This document shows, one piece after another, positions 1 through 6,269 of a stretch of 10,104 nucleotides of DNA. Numbering within the stretch: position 1 is the first letter of the stretch; every line of letters begins with the position of its first letter. The notes beneath the pieces were generated by a model, which saw only the letters and a program-made list of their open reading frames with translations, had not been told where the DNA came from and did not search any database. The position numbers were made by a program, and so were the translations under genes. The DNA comes from Ruminococcaceae bacterium UBA5408 (GTDB taxonomy: Bacteria; Bacillota; Clostridia; Oscillospirales; Acutalibacteraceae), in the NCBI GenBank assembly GCA_002407645.1, contig DHNU01000012.1, forward strand, positions 18,778-28,881, given 5' to 3'.

Positions 1-908
1 ACGGAACGTCCGTTGTATTCCGACCTTTTATCTCTTTTCTGTCTTTTTCCACTAACACGGTTTTAAAGATGTTCGGACTTGACCCAAACTTACCCGAGCA
101 GCCCGTAACAGAAGAAGAAATTTTAATGATGGTGGATGCCGGCGAAGAAAAGGGCGTTATTGGCGAAAGTGCCAAAGATATGATTTCAAATATATTTGAT
201 TTTAATGATATTACGGCAAGCGAAGTAATGACACACCGAACGGAAGTTGAAGCTATTGAAGATACTTCAAGTATACAGGACGTCGTAAATTTATCAATTC
301 AAATGGGTTTTTCAAGGATTCCCGTCTTTCATGAAGATTTAGATAATATTTTGGGTATAATTTATGTTAAAGACCTTTTAAAATATGTAGGTAGTTCTTT
401 AGGTGAAGAAACCAAAATAACGGATCTTATGCGTCCTGCGTATTTTGTGCCGGAAACCATACGCTGCAGTCAGCTATTTAAAGAAATGACTGAATACAGA
501 ACTCAAATAGCTATTATTGTGGACGAGTACGGTGGTACAGAGGGTATTATCACTTTGGAAGACTTATTGGAATCAATAGTAGGAAATATACAGGATGAAT
601 ACGACCACGAGGAAGAGGAAATACATAAAGTTTCCGATAACAAATTCACTGTGGACGGCGTCACTTCAATAGATGAAGTTTCGGAACTGGTTGGATTTGA
701 CCTTCCTGAAGGCGACTACGATACTATCGCGGGGCTTGTTGTTGAAACACTCGGCAGAATTCCAAAACCTAACGAGCACCCGAGTATTCAAATCAGGAAT
801 CTTACTTTAACTGTACAGGAAGTTGAAGAACGCCGAATTTCAAAAATACTTGTTGAAAAAACTTTTGAACCGAGTCCTGCACTTACTTCTTCAGAAGATA
901 CAAATTAA
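1..908 (+). CDS. CNNM/HlyC-CorC-type CBS-domain membrane protein (5' partial)
   Basis: This is the C-terminal part of a hemolysin C/CorC (CNNM-like) protein, a family of membrane proteins linked to magnesium and other divalent cation export. The frame is open from base 3 with no stop before the first Met at 69, and the upstream residues (VVFRPFISFLSF...) look like the last membrane segment of the DUF21 domain. The true start therefore lies outside the window and the Met at 69 is internal. Counting from that Met: a typical linker with FGLDPN at 2-7 and VTEEEI at 13-18, a first CBS motif at about 50-108 (MTHR, SRIPVF, KDLL), a second at about 117-176 (LMRP, IAIIVDEYGGTEGIIT, EDLLE), and a C-terminal CorC_HlyC domain at about 183-268 (DYDTIAGLV, LGRIPK). 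The family is certain; the transported ion is not. A strong terminator follows the stop. Confidence 0.93.
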   Translation, partial: GTSVVFRPFISFLSFSTNTVLKMFGLDPNLPEQPVTEEEILMMVDAGEEKGVIGESAKDMISNIFDFNDITASEVMTHRTEVEAIEDTSSIQDVVNLSIQMGFSRIPVFHEDLDNILGIIYVKDLLKYVGSSLGEETKITDLMRPAYFVPETIRCSQLFKEMTEYRTQIAIIVDEYGGTEGIITLEDLLESIVGNIQDEYDHEEEEIHKVSDNKFTVDGVTSIDEVSELVGFDLPEGDYDTIAGLVVETLGRIPKPNEHPSIQIRNLTLTVQEVEERRISKILVEKTFEPSPALTSSEDTN

Positions 909-911
909 TTT

Positions 912-937
912 AAAGTCTGCCGAAAAAGGCAGACTTT
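912..937 (+). terminator. Rho-independent terminator after the CBS-domain gene
   Basis: A perfect 10-bp stem, AAAGTCTGCC (912-921) with GGCAGACTTT (928-937), closes a GAAAAA loop. The stem ends in TTT and continues ATTTATT, giving a short U-rich tail. It sits 3 bp after the stop codon, so it ends the upstream gene and isolates it from queT. Confidence 0.9.
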
Positions 938-978
938 ATTTATTGCGGCTGACCGGTATTAAAATATGTAAATTTATA

Positions 979-1007
979 TTGATTTAATGAATACTTTGTA
1001 GTATCGT
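979..1007 (+). promoter_or_regulatory. Candidate promoter of the queT unit
   Basis: TTGATT (979-984) and TATCGT (1002-1007) are separated by 17 bp, each matching the sigma-70/sigma-A consensus at 4 of 6 positions. A start near 1014 would begin the transcript at the TTACCT/AGGTAA hairpin just upstream of the riboswitch. The hexamers are weak, so this is a plausible rather than firm call. Confidence 0.35.
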
Positions 1008-1027
1008 AAAATAATTACCTGTAAGGT

Positions 1028-1070
1028 AAAGTCAGTCGCAAAATCCTGACTTTAAATAAAACTACGGAGG
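1028..1070 (+). ncRNA. Class I preQ1 riboswitch upstream of queT
   Basis: An 8-bp stem, AAAGTCAG (1028-1035) with CTGACTTT (1046-1053), closes the 10-nt loop TCGCAAAATC. This is followed by an A-rich tail, AAATAAAACTA (1054-1064), that runs into the Shine-Dalgarno GGAGG (1066-1070). The loop and tail match the preQ1-I pattern as I remember it from Thermoanaerobacter (UCGCA loop, a C just before the 3' arm, A-rich tail ending at the ribosome binding site), and AAAACTA matches the conserved tail of the Bacillus queC-type element. C1045 occupies the position of the ligand-pairing cytosine, and C1039 could pair with G1066 in the H-type pseudoknot. Ligand binding would lock up the ribosome binding site, so control of queT should be translational. 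Confidence 0.85.
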
Positions 1071-1078
1071 AATAAACA

Positions 1079-1606
1079 ATGGAAAAACAAAATAAACGAA
1101 CACAGTATCTGGCTCAGGCGGCGATGATTGCCGCAATTTACACAGTTCTTACACTTTTAGCTGCATTTGCCAATCTCGCCTATGGGCCGATTCAGTTTCG
1201 TTTTTCGGAAGCCCTTACTATTTTACCCGTCTTTACACCCGCGGCTGTACCGGGACTTGCTATTGGATGCCTTGTCTCCAATATATGGAGCGGTTACGGC
1301 GCCGCAGATATGATTTTTGGAACTTTGGCTACACTTTTGGCGGCAATAGGTACACGCAGGCTCAGAAATATCCGTGTAAAGAATATTCCAATTCTTGCGC
1401 CGCTGCCGCCCGTTATTTTCAATGCAGTCATAATAGGGCTTGAAATAGCAGTTTTATCATCAAACGGCGGCTTTTCTTTAGCGGGATTTTGGGGTGCCGC
1501 ACTCTCTGTAGGAGCAGGACAGTTTGTTGTATGTTACGGTCTGGGACTTCCACTTTATGCGGTACTGAATAATATAGGAGCGAAAAGCAAAATATTTAAA
1601 TTTTAA
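1079..1606 (+). CDS. queT: QueT family queuosine-precursor transporter
   Basis: A 175-residue hydrophobic membrane protein of the QueT (COG4708, ECF S-component-like) family, which imports queuosine precursors such as preQ1 for tRNA modification. Diagnostic segments are GPIQFRFSEALTILP (36-50), the glycine-rich SGYGAAD stretch (71-77) and PPVIFNAVIIG (110-120). Q39, R41 and E44 are the likely polar substrate-contacting residues by family analogy. About five or six membrane segments can be seen and there is no cleavable signal. The start is set by GGAGG (1066-1070) 8 nt upstream. The preQ1-I riboswitch directly before the gene independently supports the substrate. The length is normal for the family. 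The potassium channel gene begins 13 bp after the stop, so the two are probably cotranscribed. Confidence 0.92.
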   Translation: MEKQNKRTQYLAQAAMIAAIYTVLTLLAAFANLAYGPIQFRFSEALTILPVFTPAAVPGLAIGCLVSNIWSGYGAADMIFGTLATLLAAIGTRRLRNIRVKNIPILAPLPPVIFNAVIIGLEIAVLSSNGGFSLAGFWGAALSVGAGQFVVCYGLGLPLYAVLNNIGAKSKIFKF

Positions 1607-1619
1607 GGGGATCTTTTAG

Positions 1620-3005
1620 ATGGGGGAAAAACAAATCTTTATTAAAAACCGGCTGAAAAACATACCGCCGGTGCGGCTTATAGTTGTAAGCTTTGCTGTA
1701 ATTATTTTGGCAGGCGCACTTCTGCTTACTTTGCCGATTTCTTCTAAGAGCGGAAATCCGACCTCTTTTATAGACTCTCTGTTTACGGCGACTTCGGCTA
1801 CTTGTGTTACCGGTCTTATTGTATTTGACACGTGGACACACTGGACTATCTTGGGGCAGATTATTATAATTACGTTAATACAGGTTGGCGGACTCGGTGT
1901 TATTACTTTTACAACCGGATTTTCTCTGCTCATCCACAGGAAACTGGGGCTGCATGATTTACAGCTTGCGGCGGAAAATACCGGCGGTGAAACAATGGAT
2001 ATAACCCATTTGGTTAAAACAGTACTATACTTTACCTTTTTGTGTGAATCGCTCGGCGCTCTCTTAATGATGCTGCGTTTTGTGCCGCAGTTCGGACTTG
2101 AAGGGATTTGGATATCGGTATTTACAGCCATATCGGCATATTGCAATGCAGGATTCGATATATTGGGATTTGTAATGAAAAACGGAAATCTTATTCCCTA
2201 TGCCGGCGATCCCCTTATCTGTTTAACAGTCGGCGCATTGATTGTCACGGGCGGAATTGGTTTTGTAGTTGTCCGTGATATATATCTTTCAAAGGTTATT
2301 CCGCGATACCATAAAAATAAAACCTCTCATCTTAATTTTCATTCACATATAGTCCTTGGCACTACTTTAGTGTTAATTGTTTTGGGAACCGTTCTTTTTT
2401 TCATTTGTGAATATGACAACACCTTAAGCGGAATGAATTTCGGTACAAAATTAAATGCATCTCTTTTCCAATCCATCAGCGCAAGAACCGCGGGATTTGC
2501 TTCGGTTGACATAGCAAAAGAGCACGATTTTACAAAAATCATAACTATTATTTTAATGTTTATCGGTGCTTCGCCTGCCGGTACGGGCGGCGGTATTAAA
2601 ACCACCACTTTCGTTGTTTTAATGGCTACAGTATTAAGCGTTATGCGCGGCTGTGAAGAAACCACAATTGCAAAACGTCAAATAGATAAATTCACCGTTT
2701 ACCGGGCACTCGCTATTTTAACGGGAGCCGCTTTCGTAGTTTTTGTAACAACAGGAATTATATTGACCGCAGACCCCCATGTAAACGGTATTGACGCATT
2801 ATTTGAAGCGGTTTCGGGTTTTGGCACGGTTGGTTTATCCGCAGGTGTTACCCAAACACTCAGCTGGATTTCAAAGCTTGCCGTAGCATTCACCATGTTT
2901 GTCGGACGTGTCGGTCCTGTATCGCTCGGCCTTGCATTAGCTATGCGCCGCGGACGCCGTTCGGGAAATGCCATTCTACCCGAAGGAAAAGTAATCGTAG
3001 GATAG
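1620..3005 (+). CDS. ktrB: KtrB/TrkH family potassium uptake channel subunit
   Basis: A 461-residue polytopic membrane protein that forms the potassium-conducting subunit of a Ktr/Trk system. It shows the four pore-loop repeats typical of the family: TCVTGL (61-66), YCNAGF (174-179), ARTAGF (288-293) and SGFGTVGLS (399-407). The filter glycine is present in all four (G65, G178, G292, G405), which in this family goes with potassium selectivity. The intramembrane gate loop is SPAGTGGGIKTTT (318-330). The short N-terminus and overall length fit KtrB better than proteobacterial TrkH. The start follows AAGGGGAT (1605-1612), which overlaps the queT stop. No promoter is visible in the 13-bp gap, so it is presumably expressed with queT. 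Its regulatory RCK partners are probably the two convergent minus-strand genes. The family is certain; the KtrB versus TrkH name is less so. Confidence 0.93.
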   Translation: MGEKQIFIKNRLKNIPPVRLIVVSFAVIILAGALLLTLPISSKSGNPTSFIDSLFTATSATCVTGLIVFDTWTHWTILGQIIIITLIQVGGLGVITFTTGFSLLIHRKLGLHDLQLAAENTGGETMDITHLVKTVLYFTFLCESLGALLMMLRFVPQFGLEGIWISVFTAISAYCNAGFDILGFVMKNGNLIPYAGDPLICLTVGALIVTGGIGFVVVRDIYLSKVIPRYHKNKTSHLNFHSHIVLGTTLVLIVLGTVLFFICEYDNTLSGMNFGTKLNASLFQSISARTAGFASVDIAKEHDFTKIITIILMFIGASPAGTGGGIKTTTFVVLMATVLSVMRGCEETTIAKRQIDKFTVYRALAILTGAAFVVFVTTGIILTADPHVNGIDALFEAVSGFGTVGLSAGVTQTLSWISKLAVAFTMFVGRVGPVSLGLALAMRRGRRSGNAILPEGKVIVG

Positions 3006-3047
3006 CTTCTATAAAAACATCCATTATAAAAATTAATCCGCAGATAA

Positions 3048-3083
3048 AAAGATACCGCCGATATTAATATCGGCGGTATCTTT
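3048..3083. terminator. Bidirectional terminator between the channel gene and the RCK genes
   Basis: A perfect 36-bp palindrome: AAAGATACCGCCGATATT (3048-3065) is followed directly by its exact reverse complement (3066-3083). RNA from either strand can form a long GC-rich hairpin. On the minus strand the stem runs out into a TTTTTATC tail, and on the plus strand it ends in TTT. It lies between convergent genes and most likely stops transcription from both sides. Confidence 0.88.
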
Positions 3084-3086
3084 GCA

Positions 3087-3112
3087 TTAAAGCACCGTTT
3101 TTTGTGCTTTAA
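3087..3112. repeat. Second hairpin beside the bidirectional terminator
   Basis: TTAAAGCAC (3087-3095) pairs with GTGCTTTAA (3104-3112) around the loop CGTTTTTT. It lies 4 bp from the perfect palindrome and 5 bp from the end of the first RCK gene. It has no U-run after the stem on either strand, so it may assist termination or protect the 3' end of the minus-strand mRNA rather than be a terminator itself. Confidence 0.6.
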
Positions 3113-3117
3113 CAATA

Positions 3118-3780
3118 TTATTTTGTCGAACCTAAAATTTTCATCAACTGATTTTGGCTGTTTCCTTTGCATATAGCCACCAGTTCATCATTCGCCCTGA
3201 TTTCGGTAAAACCGTTAGGAACCATCATATTTTCGTCCCTCAAAAGGGAGATAATAAGCGAGCCCTGCGGAAGGTCGATATCTTTAAGCGTAATTCCGTC
3301 AAGTGCAGTATTGTACGGAAGTGTTACGGAACAAATTGTAGCTTTACCCTTATTCAGTGTCGCAAGCAGATGTACCCCTGCAACGTCAACTTCCTGTTCA
3401 ATTAAATTGGTGATGATTTCCGTACTGCTTACGGCAAAATCCGCTCCTAAAGTCCTTAGCGCCATTAGATTTCTCGGGTCGTTCGCTCTTGCGATTACTT
3501 TTTTGGCGTTAAACTCAAGTTTTGCAAGCTGGGACGCAACCAAATTGTCCTGGTCGCTGCCCGTTACCGAAATAAAGCAGTCCGTATTTCTCGTCCCTGC
3601 GTCCTCAAGCACTTCTATTTCCGTGCCGTCGCCGCAGATAACCTCAACATCAAGTTCATTTGCAAGCTTCATACACTTCATTTTGTCTTTTTCAATTAAT
3701 TTTACATCATATTTTCTGTCAAGCAGATTTCCTGCTATTTGGTGGCCAAGTTTTCCCCCGCCTACAATTACAATTTTCAT
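3118..3780 (-). CDS. trkA: RCK (TrkA/KtrA) regulatory subunit of potassium uptake, second gene of the pair
   Basis: A 220-residue cytoplasmic protein with an N-terminal RCK (TrkA_N) Rossmann domain and a C-terminal RCK_C domain, the nucleotide-sensing gate subunit of Ktr/Trk channels. The dinucleotide motif GGGKLG (7-12) is followed by acidic E30 at the end of the second beta strand, as expected for NAD(H)-type ligands. GDGTE (50-54), the VTGSDQDNLV segment (73-82) and KVIARANDP (94-102) are standard RCK_N features. RCK_C covers about 135-215. The Met start has GAGGT on the minus strand 6 nt upstream. It lies 31 bp downstream of a second RCK gene, so the two form an operon that converges on the channel gene. 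Confidence 0.92.
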   Translation of the reverse strand: MKIVIVGGGKLGHQIAGNLLDRKYDVKLIEKDKMKCMKLANELDVEVICGDGTEIEVLEDAGTRNTDCFISVTGSDQDNLVASQLAKLEFNAKKVIARANDPRNLMALRTLGADFAVSSTEIITNLIEQEVDVAGVHLLATLNKGKATICSVTLPYNTALDGITLKDIDLPQGSLIISLLRDENMMVPNGFTEIRANDELVAICKGNSQNQLMKILGSTK

Positions 3781-3811
3781 AACAGTACCTCAACTCATTA
3801 ATAATATTAAT

Positions 3812-4435
3812 TCAGTCAATTACTTTAGCAAATATGACCTTATCCCCTTCGGCCAAAATGATTTTATTGTTGACAGAATAAAGTTCCATTGAACCGTCTT
3901 TACGCAGCACCCCAAATAAAGTTTCGCACACGTCGAGCGGAACAGCTTCGATTGGAGCACCGATAAAAGAGCTGTCAACACCGCGCAAATGAAAAGCCGC
4001 TGTCGCTGTGTCGAAAGATACACTTCTTGAAGTAAGCGGTTGTGTAAGTGCAGTGCACATTATATCGCCCGCCATTTTGGTTGGACATACTGTTTTAAGA
4101 CCAAAGCGTTTGAAAACATTCTCACGCTCAGGGTCAGAAATACGGGCAACAACATTTTTTACTCCGAAAAACTCCCTTACTATTTGTGATACCGTAATGT
4201 TTAGATTATCGTCCGGGGTAACCACTGCGACCGCATCACAGCTTTTAACACCGGCATTTTGTAAAACTTTCATATCCATGGGCATACCTGCCACTGTAAT
4301 TCCATTGAAATTCTCATTCAAATTTCGAAAGTTATCGGGATTGGAATCTACCACAGCAACATCATGGCCGTGTTCATCTAATATTTCAGAAACACGGGTT
4401 CCGAGTCTGCCACACCCAACAACAAGAACATTCAC
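3812..4435 (-). CDS. RCK (TrkA/KtrA) family protein, first gene of the pair, GTG start
   Basis: A 207-residue second RCK protein. The Rossmann motif GCGRLG (7-12) and D30 (VVDSNPDNF) mark a dinucleotide-binding RCK_N domain to about residue 125, with VTPDDNLN (73-80) and NVVARISDP (93-101). An RCK_C-like domain fills about 140-207. It is clearly a distant paralogue of its downstream neighbour, not a copy. The start is GTG at 4433-4435, set by the strong minus-strand ribosome binding site GGGGGAGA (4441-4448) 5 nt away. By analogy with two-RCK systems, the two products may form distinct or mixed rings on the KtrB-type channel. That is inference: I cannot tell which of them binds the channel or the ligand. 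Confidence 0.9.
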   Translation of the reverse strand: MNVLVVGCGRLGTRVSEILDEHGHDVAVVDSNPDNFRNLNENFNGITVAGMPMDMKVLQNAGVKSCDAVAVVTPDDNLNITVSQIVREFFGVKNVVARISDPERENVFKRFGLKTVCPTKMAGDIMCTALTQPLTSRSVSFDTATAAFHLRGVDSSFIGAPIEAVPLDVCETLFGVLRKDGSMELYSVNNKIILAEGDKVIFAKVID

Positions 4436-4496
4436 AAAAATCTCCCCCTATTAATACCCATAATTTGCGTAAATGAGTAAACAATCAGTATAAGCG

Positions 4497-4526
4497 ATTA
4501 TACTAAGTTTTTACTTCTTTTATTAA
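4497..4526 (-). promoter_or_regulatory. Probable promoter of the RCK gene pair
   Basis: On the minus strand a perfect -10 TATAAT (plus coordinates 4497-4502) is preceded, 18 bp upstream, by TTAATA (4521-4526), 4 of 6 matches to the -35. This gives a leader of roughly 50 nt before the GTG start. The surrounding DNA is very AT-rich, so chance -10 matches are common. Confidence 0.5.
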
Positions 4527-4650
4527 TGTATATAATAACGCATATTAAGCATTTTTTCTACTGTAAAATATATAAATTTACGTTCAAATAATAAGTATAA
4601 TTCAGTAATAAATATTTTATTATAATTTTTCTATAATTTTAATATTAACA

Positions 4651-4683
4651 AAAAAAGCAGCCGCTTATGTGATTGACTTTTTT
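4651..4683 (-). terminator. Weak candidate terminator of the repressor-hydrolase unit
   Basis: AAAAAAG (4651-4657) can pair with CTTTTTT (4677-4683). Alternatively, on the minus strand a short AAGC/GCTT hairpin is followed by seven T residues. It is about 90 bp past the hydrolase stop. The stem is short and AT-rich, so this is only the best available candidate. Confidence 0.3.
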
Positions 4684-4771
4684 CTATTATTATTTTACTG
4701 TAACCGAAATATTCACAAATAATTATTTTGCATAACCGTTGTCCCATTTGTTTTGTGGTTCTTTGGTTCTG

Positions 4772-5452
4772 TCATTCTTTCAAAAACTTCAGGATTTCCT
4801 CATTAAACTTTTTATAGGATTTACCTGCAATAAAATGGTCACCCTCAATAACCGAAAATTTACAATTTGGAATAGACTCCGCAATAAGCCTTGAATGGCT
4901 TTGTTTAATCATATCGTCAGTGCCGACAATAACAAGAGCCGGTACTTTTATCTTGTTTAATTCGGTGGGATTGATATTCGGCTGCGTGACCATTAAACCG
5001 AGCATTTCTTTTTTTGAAATCGCTTTCTTGTCAAAGACGGATATCAGCGATACAATCCCGTAGGACACACATATCGGCAGCTGAGTTTTAAGCCTTACCC
5101 CTTTAGGAGTTAAATCCGCTCCATTTAAAATTAGTTTCTCGGTGAAGTCAGGATATTTTAAAGTAAACAAAAGCGCAATATTAGCCCCGTCACTGAAACC
5201 TAAAATAATTGCTTTATTTATTTCTAAAGAATCCAAAAAATCTTTTAAATCTTCCGCAAACTGATTAAGAGTAAAAGGTGCCATACCTCTCGGTGATTTT
5301 CCGTGGCCGCGTGTATCAACGGCAATTACTCTGTAATTTTTTGAAAACACATTTATTTGGTGTTTAAAATATTCTTTGCTTTCGCCGTTTCCATGCAGCA
5401 GTATTAAAGGTGTTCCTGTTCCTTTTTCAATATAGTCAAGCCTAATTTTCAT
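4772..5452 (-). CDS. Alpha/beta-fold hydrolase
   Basis: A 226-residue alpha/beta hydrolase of unknown substrate. The oxyanion-hole region is HGNGES (20-25). The nucleophile elbow is GFSDG with S87, the acid is D179 or D180 in VGTDDM, and the histidine is H206 in GDHF, so the triad is complete. DTRGHGKS (46-53) is the usual conserved block before the cap. The cap region (about 115-160) is short, and no signal peptide is seen, so the enzyme is probably cytoplasmic. The start has AAGGATG 7 nt upstream. It begins 14 bp after the metal-dependent repressor gene and is surely cotranscribed with it. Why a hydrolase shares that unit is not evident; a role with an iron-related ester or lactone is possible but unsupported. 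Confidence 0.9.
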   Translation of the reverse strand: MKIRLDYIEKGTGTPLILLHGNGESKEYFKHQINVFSKNYRVIAVDTRGHGKSPRGMAPFTLNQFAEDLKDFLDSLEINKAIILGFSDGANIALLFTLKYPDFTEKLILNGADLTPKGVRLKTQLPICVSYGIVSLISVFDKKAISKKEMLGLMVTQPNINPTELNKIKVPALVIVGTDDMIKQSHSRLIAESIPNCKFSVIEGDHFIAGKSYKKFNEEILKFLKE

Positions 5453-5466
5453 TGCAGCACATCCTT

Positions 5467-5838
5467 TTATTTTTTCATTTTACTGTAATGTTCCTTTATT
5501 TTAGAAAAACTTTCTTCGCTTAAGTCATGTTCTATTTTGCAGGCATCTGCATAAGCAGTTTCATCATCCACGCCAAGGTCAATAAGCATTTTACCAAGTA
5601 ATTGATGTCTTTCGTACATTCTTTCAGCTACTTTCAGTCCCTTTTCTGTAAGGGTTATATCCCCGTGCGAATCTATCACAACATATCCGTTTTGACGGAA
5701 ATCTTTCATAACAACGCTCACTGTCGGTTTGGAATACCCCAGTTCATTGCAAACATCTATTGAACGGCAGTATCCAAGCCGCTTTTTCACTATATATATT
5801 GTTTCAAGATAATTTTCTGCCGCTTCATGTATTTTCAC
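5467..5838 (-). CDS. DtxR/MntR family metal-dependent transcriptional regulator
   Basis: A short (123-residue) DtxR/MntR-type repressor: an N-terminal winged helix-turn-helix (recognition region about ELGYSKPTVSVVMKDF) and a metal-binding dimerisation domain without the C-terminal SH3-like domain of full DtxR. Counting from the GTG start used here, likely metal ligands are H78 in YERH, and C100, E103 and H104 in CKIEH. The C-x-x-E-H pattern resembles DtxR/IdeR, which points toward iron, whereas the length resembles MntR. I chose GTG at 5836-5838 because AAAGGATG (5847-5854 on the minus strand) is placed well for it and the protein then begins MKIHEAAENYLE, as is typical. An in-frame TTG at 5877 would add 13 residues but has no ribosome binding site. 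It is divergent from the feo operon, whose promoters carry DtxR-like boxes, so it is the probable feo repressor. Confidence 0.9.
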   Translation of the reverse strand: MKIHEAAENYLETIYIVKKRLGYCRSIDVCNELGYSKPTVSVVMKDFRQNGYVVIDSHGDITLTEKGLKVAERMYERHQLLGKMLIDLGVDDETAYADACKIEHDLSEESFSKIKEHYSKMKK

Positions 5839-5893
5839 AATATCCACATCCTTTGATTTTTGCGTAACGGCTTTCAATACAAAACTCAGAGCT

Positions 5894-5922
5894 ATAATAT
5901 CACAATAAATTTATGAATACAA
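5894..5922 (-). promoter_or_regulatory. Candidate promoter of the repressor-hydrolase operon
   Basis: On the minus strand TTGTAT (5917-5922) and TATTAT (5894-5899) are 17 bp apart. The -10 matches 5 of 6. No GTTAG-N6-CTAAC box overlaps it, suggesting the repressor gene is not directly autoregulated through that motif. Confidence 0.4.
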
Positions 5923-5933
5923 ATTAAAAGCTC

Positions 5934-5962
5934 TTGACTTTTTAGTTAGGGTGTGCTAACAT
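5934..5962 (+). promoter_or_regulatory. feo operon promoter
   Basis: TTGACT (5934-5939, 5 of 6) and TAACAT (5957-5962, 4 of 6) are separated by 17 bp, predicting a start near 5969 and a leader of about 70 nt. The first GTTAG-N6-CTAAC box lies in the spacer and overlaps the -10, a classical repressor position. Confidence 0.72.
5945..5960. promoter_or_regulatory. DtxR-type operator box 1
   Basis: GTTAG-GGTGTG-CTAAC, an inverted repeat with 5-bp arms and a 6-bp spacer, between the -35 and -10 of the feo promoter. Its TTAG-N6-CTAA core has the geometry of a single-dimer site within the consensus DtxR/IdeR box. Confidence 0.8.
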
Positions 5963-5970
5963 AAATCGCA

Positions 5971-5986
5971 GTTAGATGTTGCTAAC
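5971..5986. promoter_or_regulatory. DtxR-type operator box 2
   Basis: GTTAG-ATGTTG-CTAAC, the same arms and spacer, 26 bp downstream of box 1 and starting at the predicted transcription start. Confidence 0.8.
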
Positions 5987-6004
5987 TTTTATTTTTGGTT
6001 TTAA

Positions 6005-6020
6005 GTTAGTTTCCACTAAC
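6005..6020. promoter_or_regulatory. DtxR-type operator box 3
   Basis: GTTAG-TTTCCA-CTAAC, 34 bp downstream of box 2 and 5 bp before the AGGAG ribosome binding site of the first feoA. In RNA it would also form a small hairpin beside that site. Confidence 0.78.
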
Positions 6021-6039
6021 CAGTCAGGAGTGAAGTATT

Positions 6040-6249
6040 ATGCCTTTAACAATGGCAGATATCGGAGATACAAACGTCATTAAAAAAATAGGCGGCAAAG
6101 CCGAAACGAAAAAATTTCTTGAAGGACTGGGCTTTGTAGCCGGAACCAAAGTTACGGTAATTACAACGATTAGCGGCAATATAATCGTTAACGTAAAAGA
6201 AGCTCGTGTTGCCGTCAGCGAAGAAATGGCAAGAAAAATTATAGTTTAA
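6040..6249 (+). CDS. feoA: FeoA family ferrous iron transport accessory protein (first copy)
   Basis: A 69-residue SH3-like FeoA domain protein, a small cytoplasmic partner thought to bind FeoB and modulate its GTPase-driven Fe(II) uptake. The typical pattern is visible: MADIGDT near the start, FLEGLGFVAGTKVTVI (27-42, the central LGF-xxG-xxV-xV core) and ISGNIIVNVKEARVAVSEEMARKI (45-68). The start has AGGAG (6026-6030) 9 nt upstream. It is the first gene of the operon, directly behind three operator boxes, and 20 bp ahead of a second, divergent FeoA. Confidence 0.9.
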   Translation: MPLTMADIGDTNVIKKIGGKAETKKFLEGLGFVAGTKVTVITTISGNIIVNVKEARVAVSEEMARKIIV

Positions 6250-6269
6250 TTTTTAAGGAGACGGAACTT

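Larger units (their letters stand above)
4449..4771. other. AT-rich intergenic region
   Basis: About 320 bp, very AT-rich, between the RCK operon and the hydrolase gene. Apart from the promoter at 4497-4526 and a weak hairpin at 4651-4683, I see no gene, known riboswitch signature or repeat family. It contains short TATAATTTT direct repeats (4621 and 4632), which could be UP-element-like DNA or simple composition. In particular I do not see the conserved elements of the c-di-AMP (ydaO) riboswitch that often controls Ktr genes. Confidence 0.6.

Noticed and set aside
69..908. Treating Met at 69 as the start of a complete 279-residue CBS protein
   Set aside because: The frame is open upstream to the window edge and encodes the expected end of the DUF21 membrane domain. 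FGLDPN is a conserved internal linker, so the gene is 5' truncated by the window.
1616..2146. Minus-strand open frame of 176 codons inside ktrB
   Set aside because: It is fully covered by the conserved plus-strand channel gene, has no ribosome binding site and no recognisable domain.
3167..3892. Long plus-strand open frame of 241 codons
   Set aside because: It is antisense to the RCK gene and the end of its neighbour, with Ser/Phe/Ile-rich composition typical of a shadow frame and no ribosome binding site.
4436..4771. A c-di-AMP (ydaO-type) riboswitch ahead of the RCK operon
   Set aside because: Such switches often control Ktr genes, but the region is very AT-rich and shows none of the conserved G-rich elements, and the apparent promoter leaves only about 50 nt of leader.
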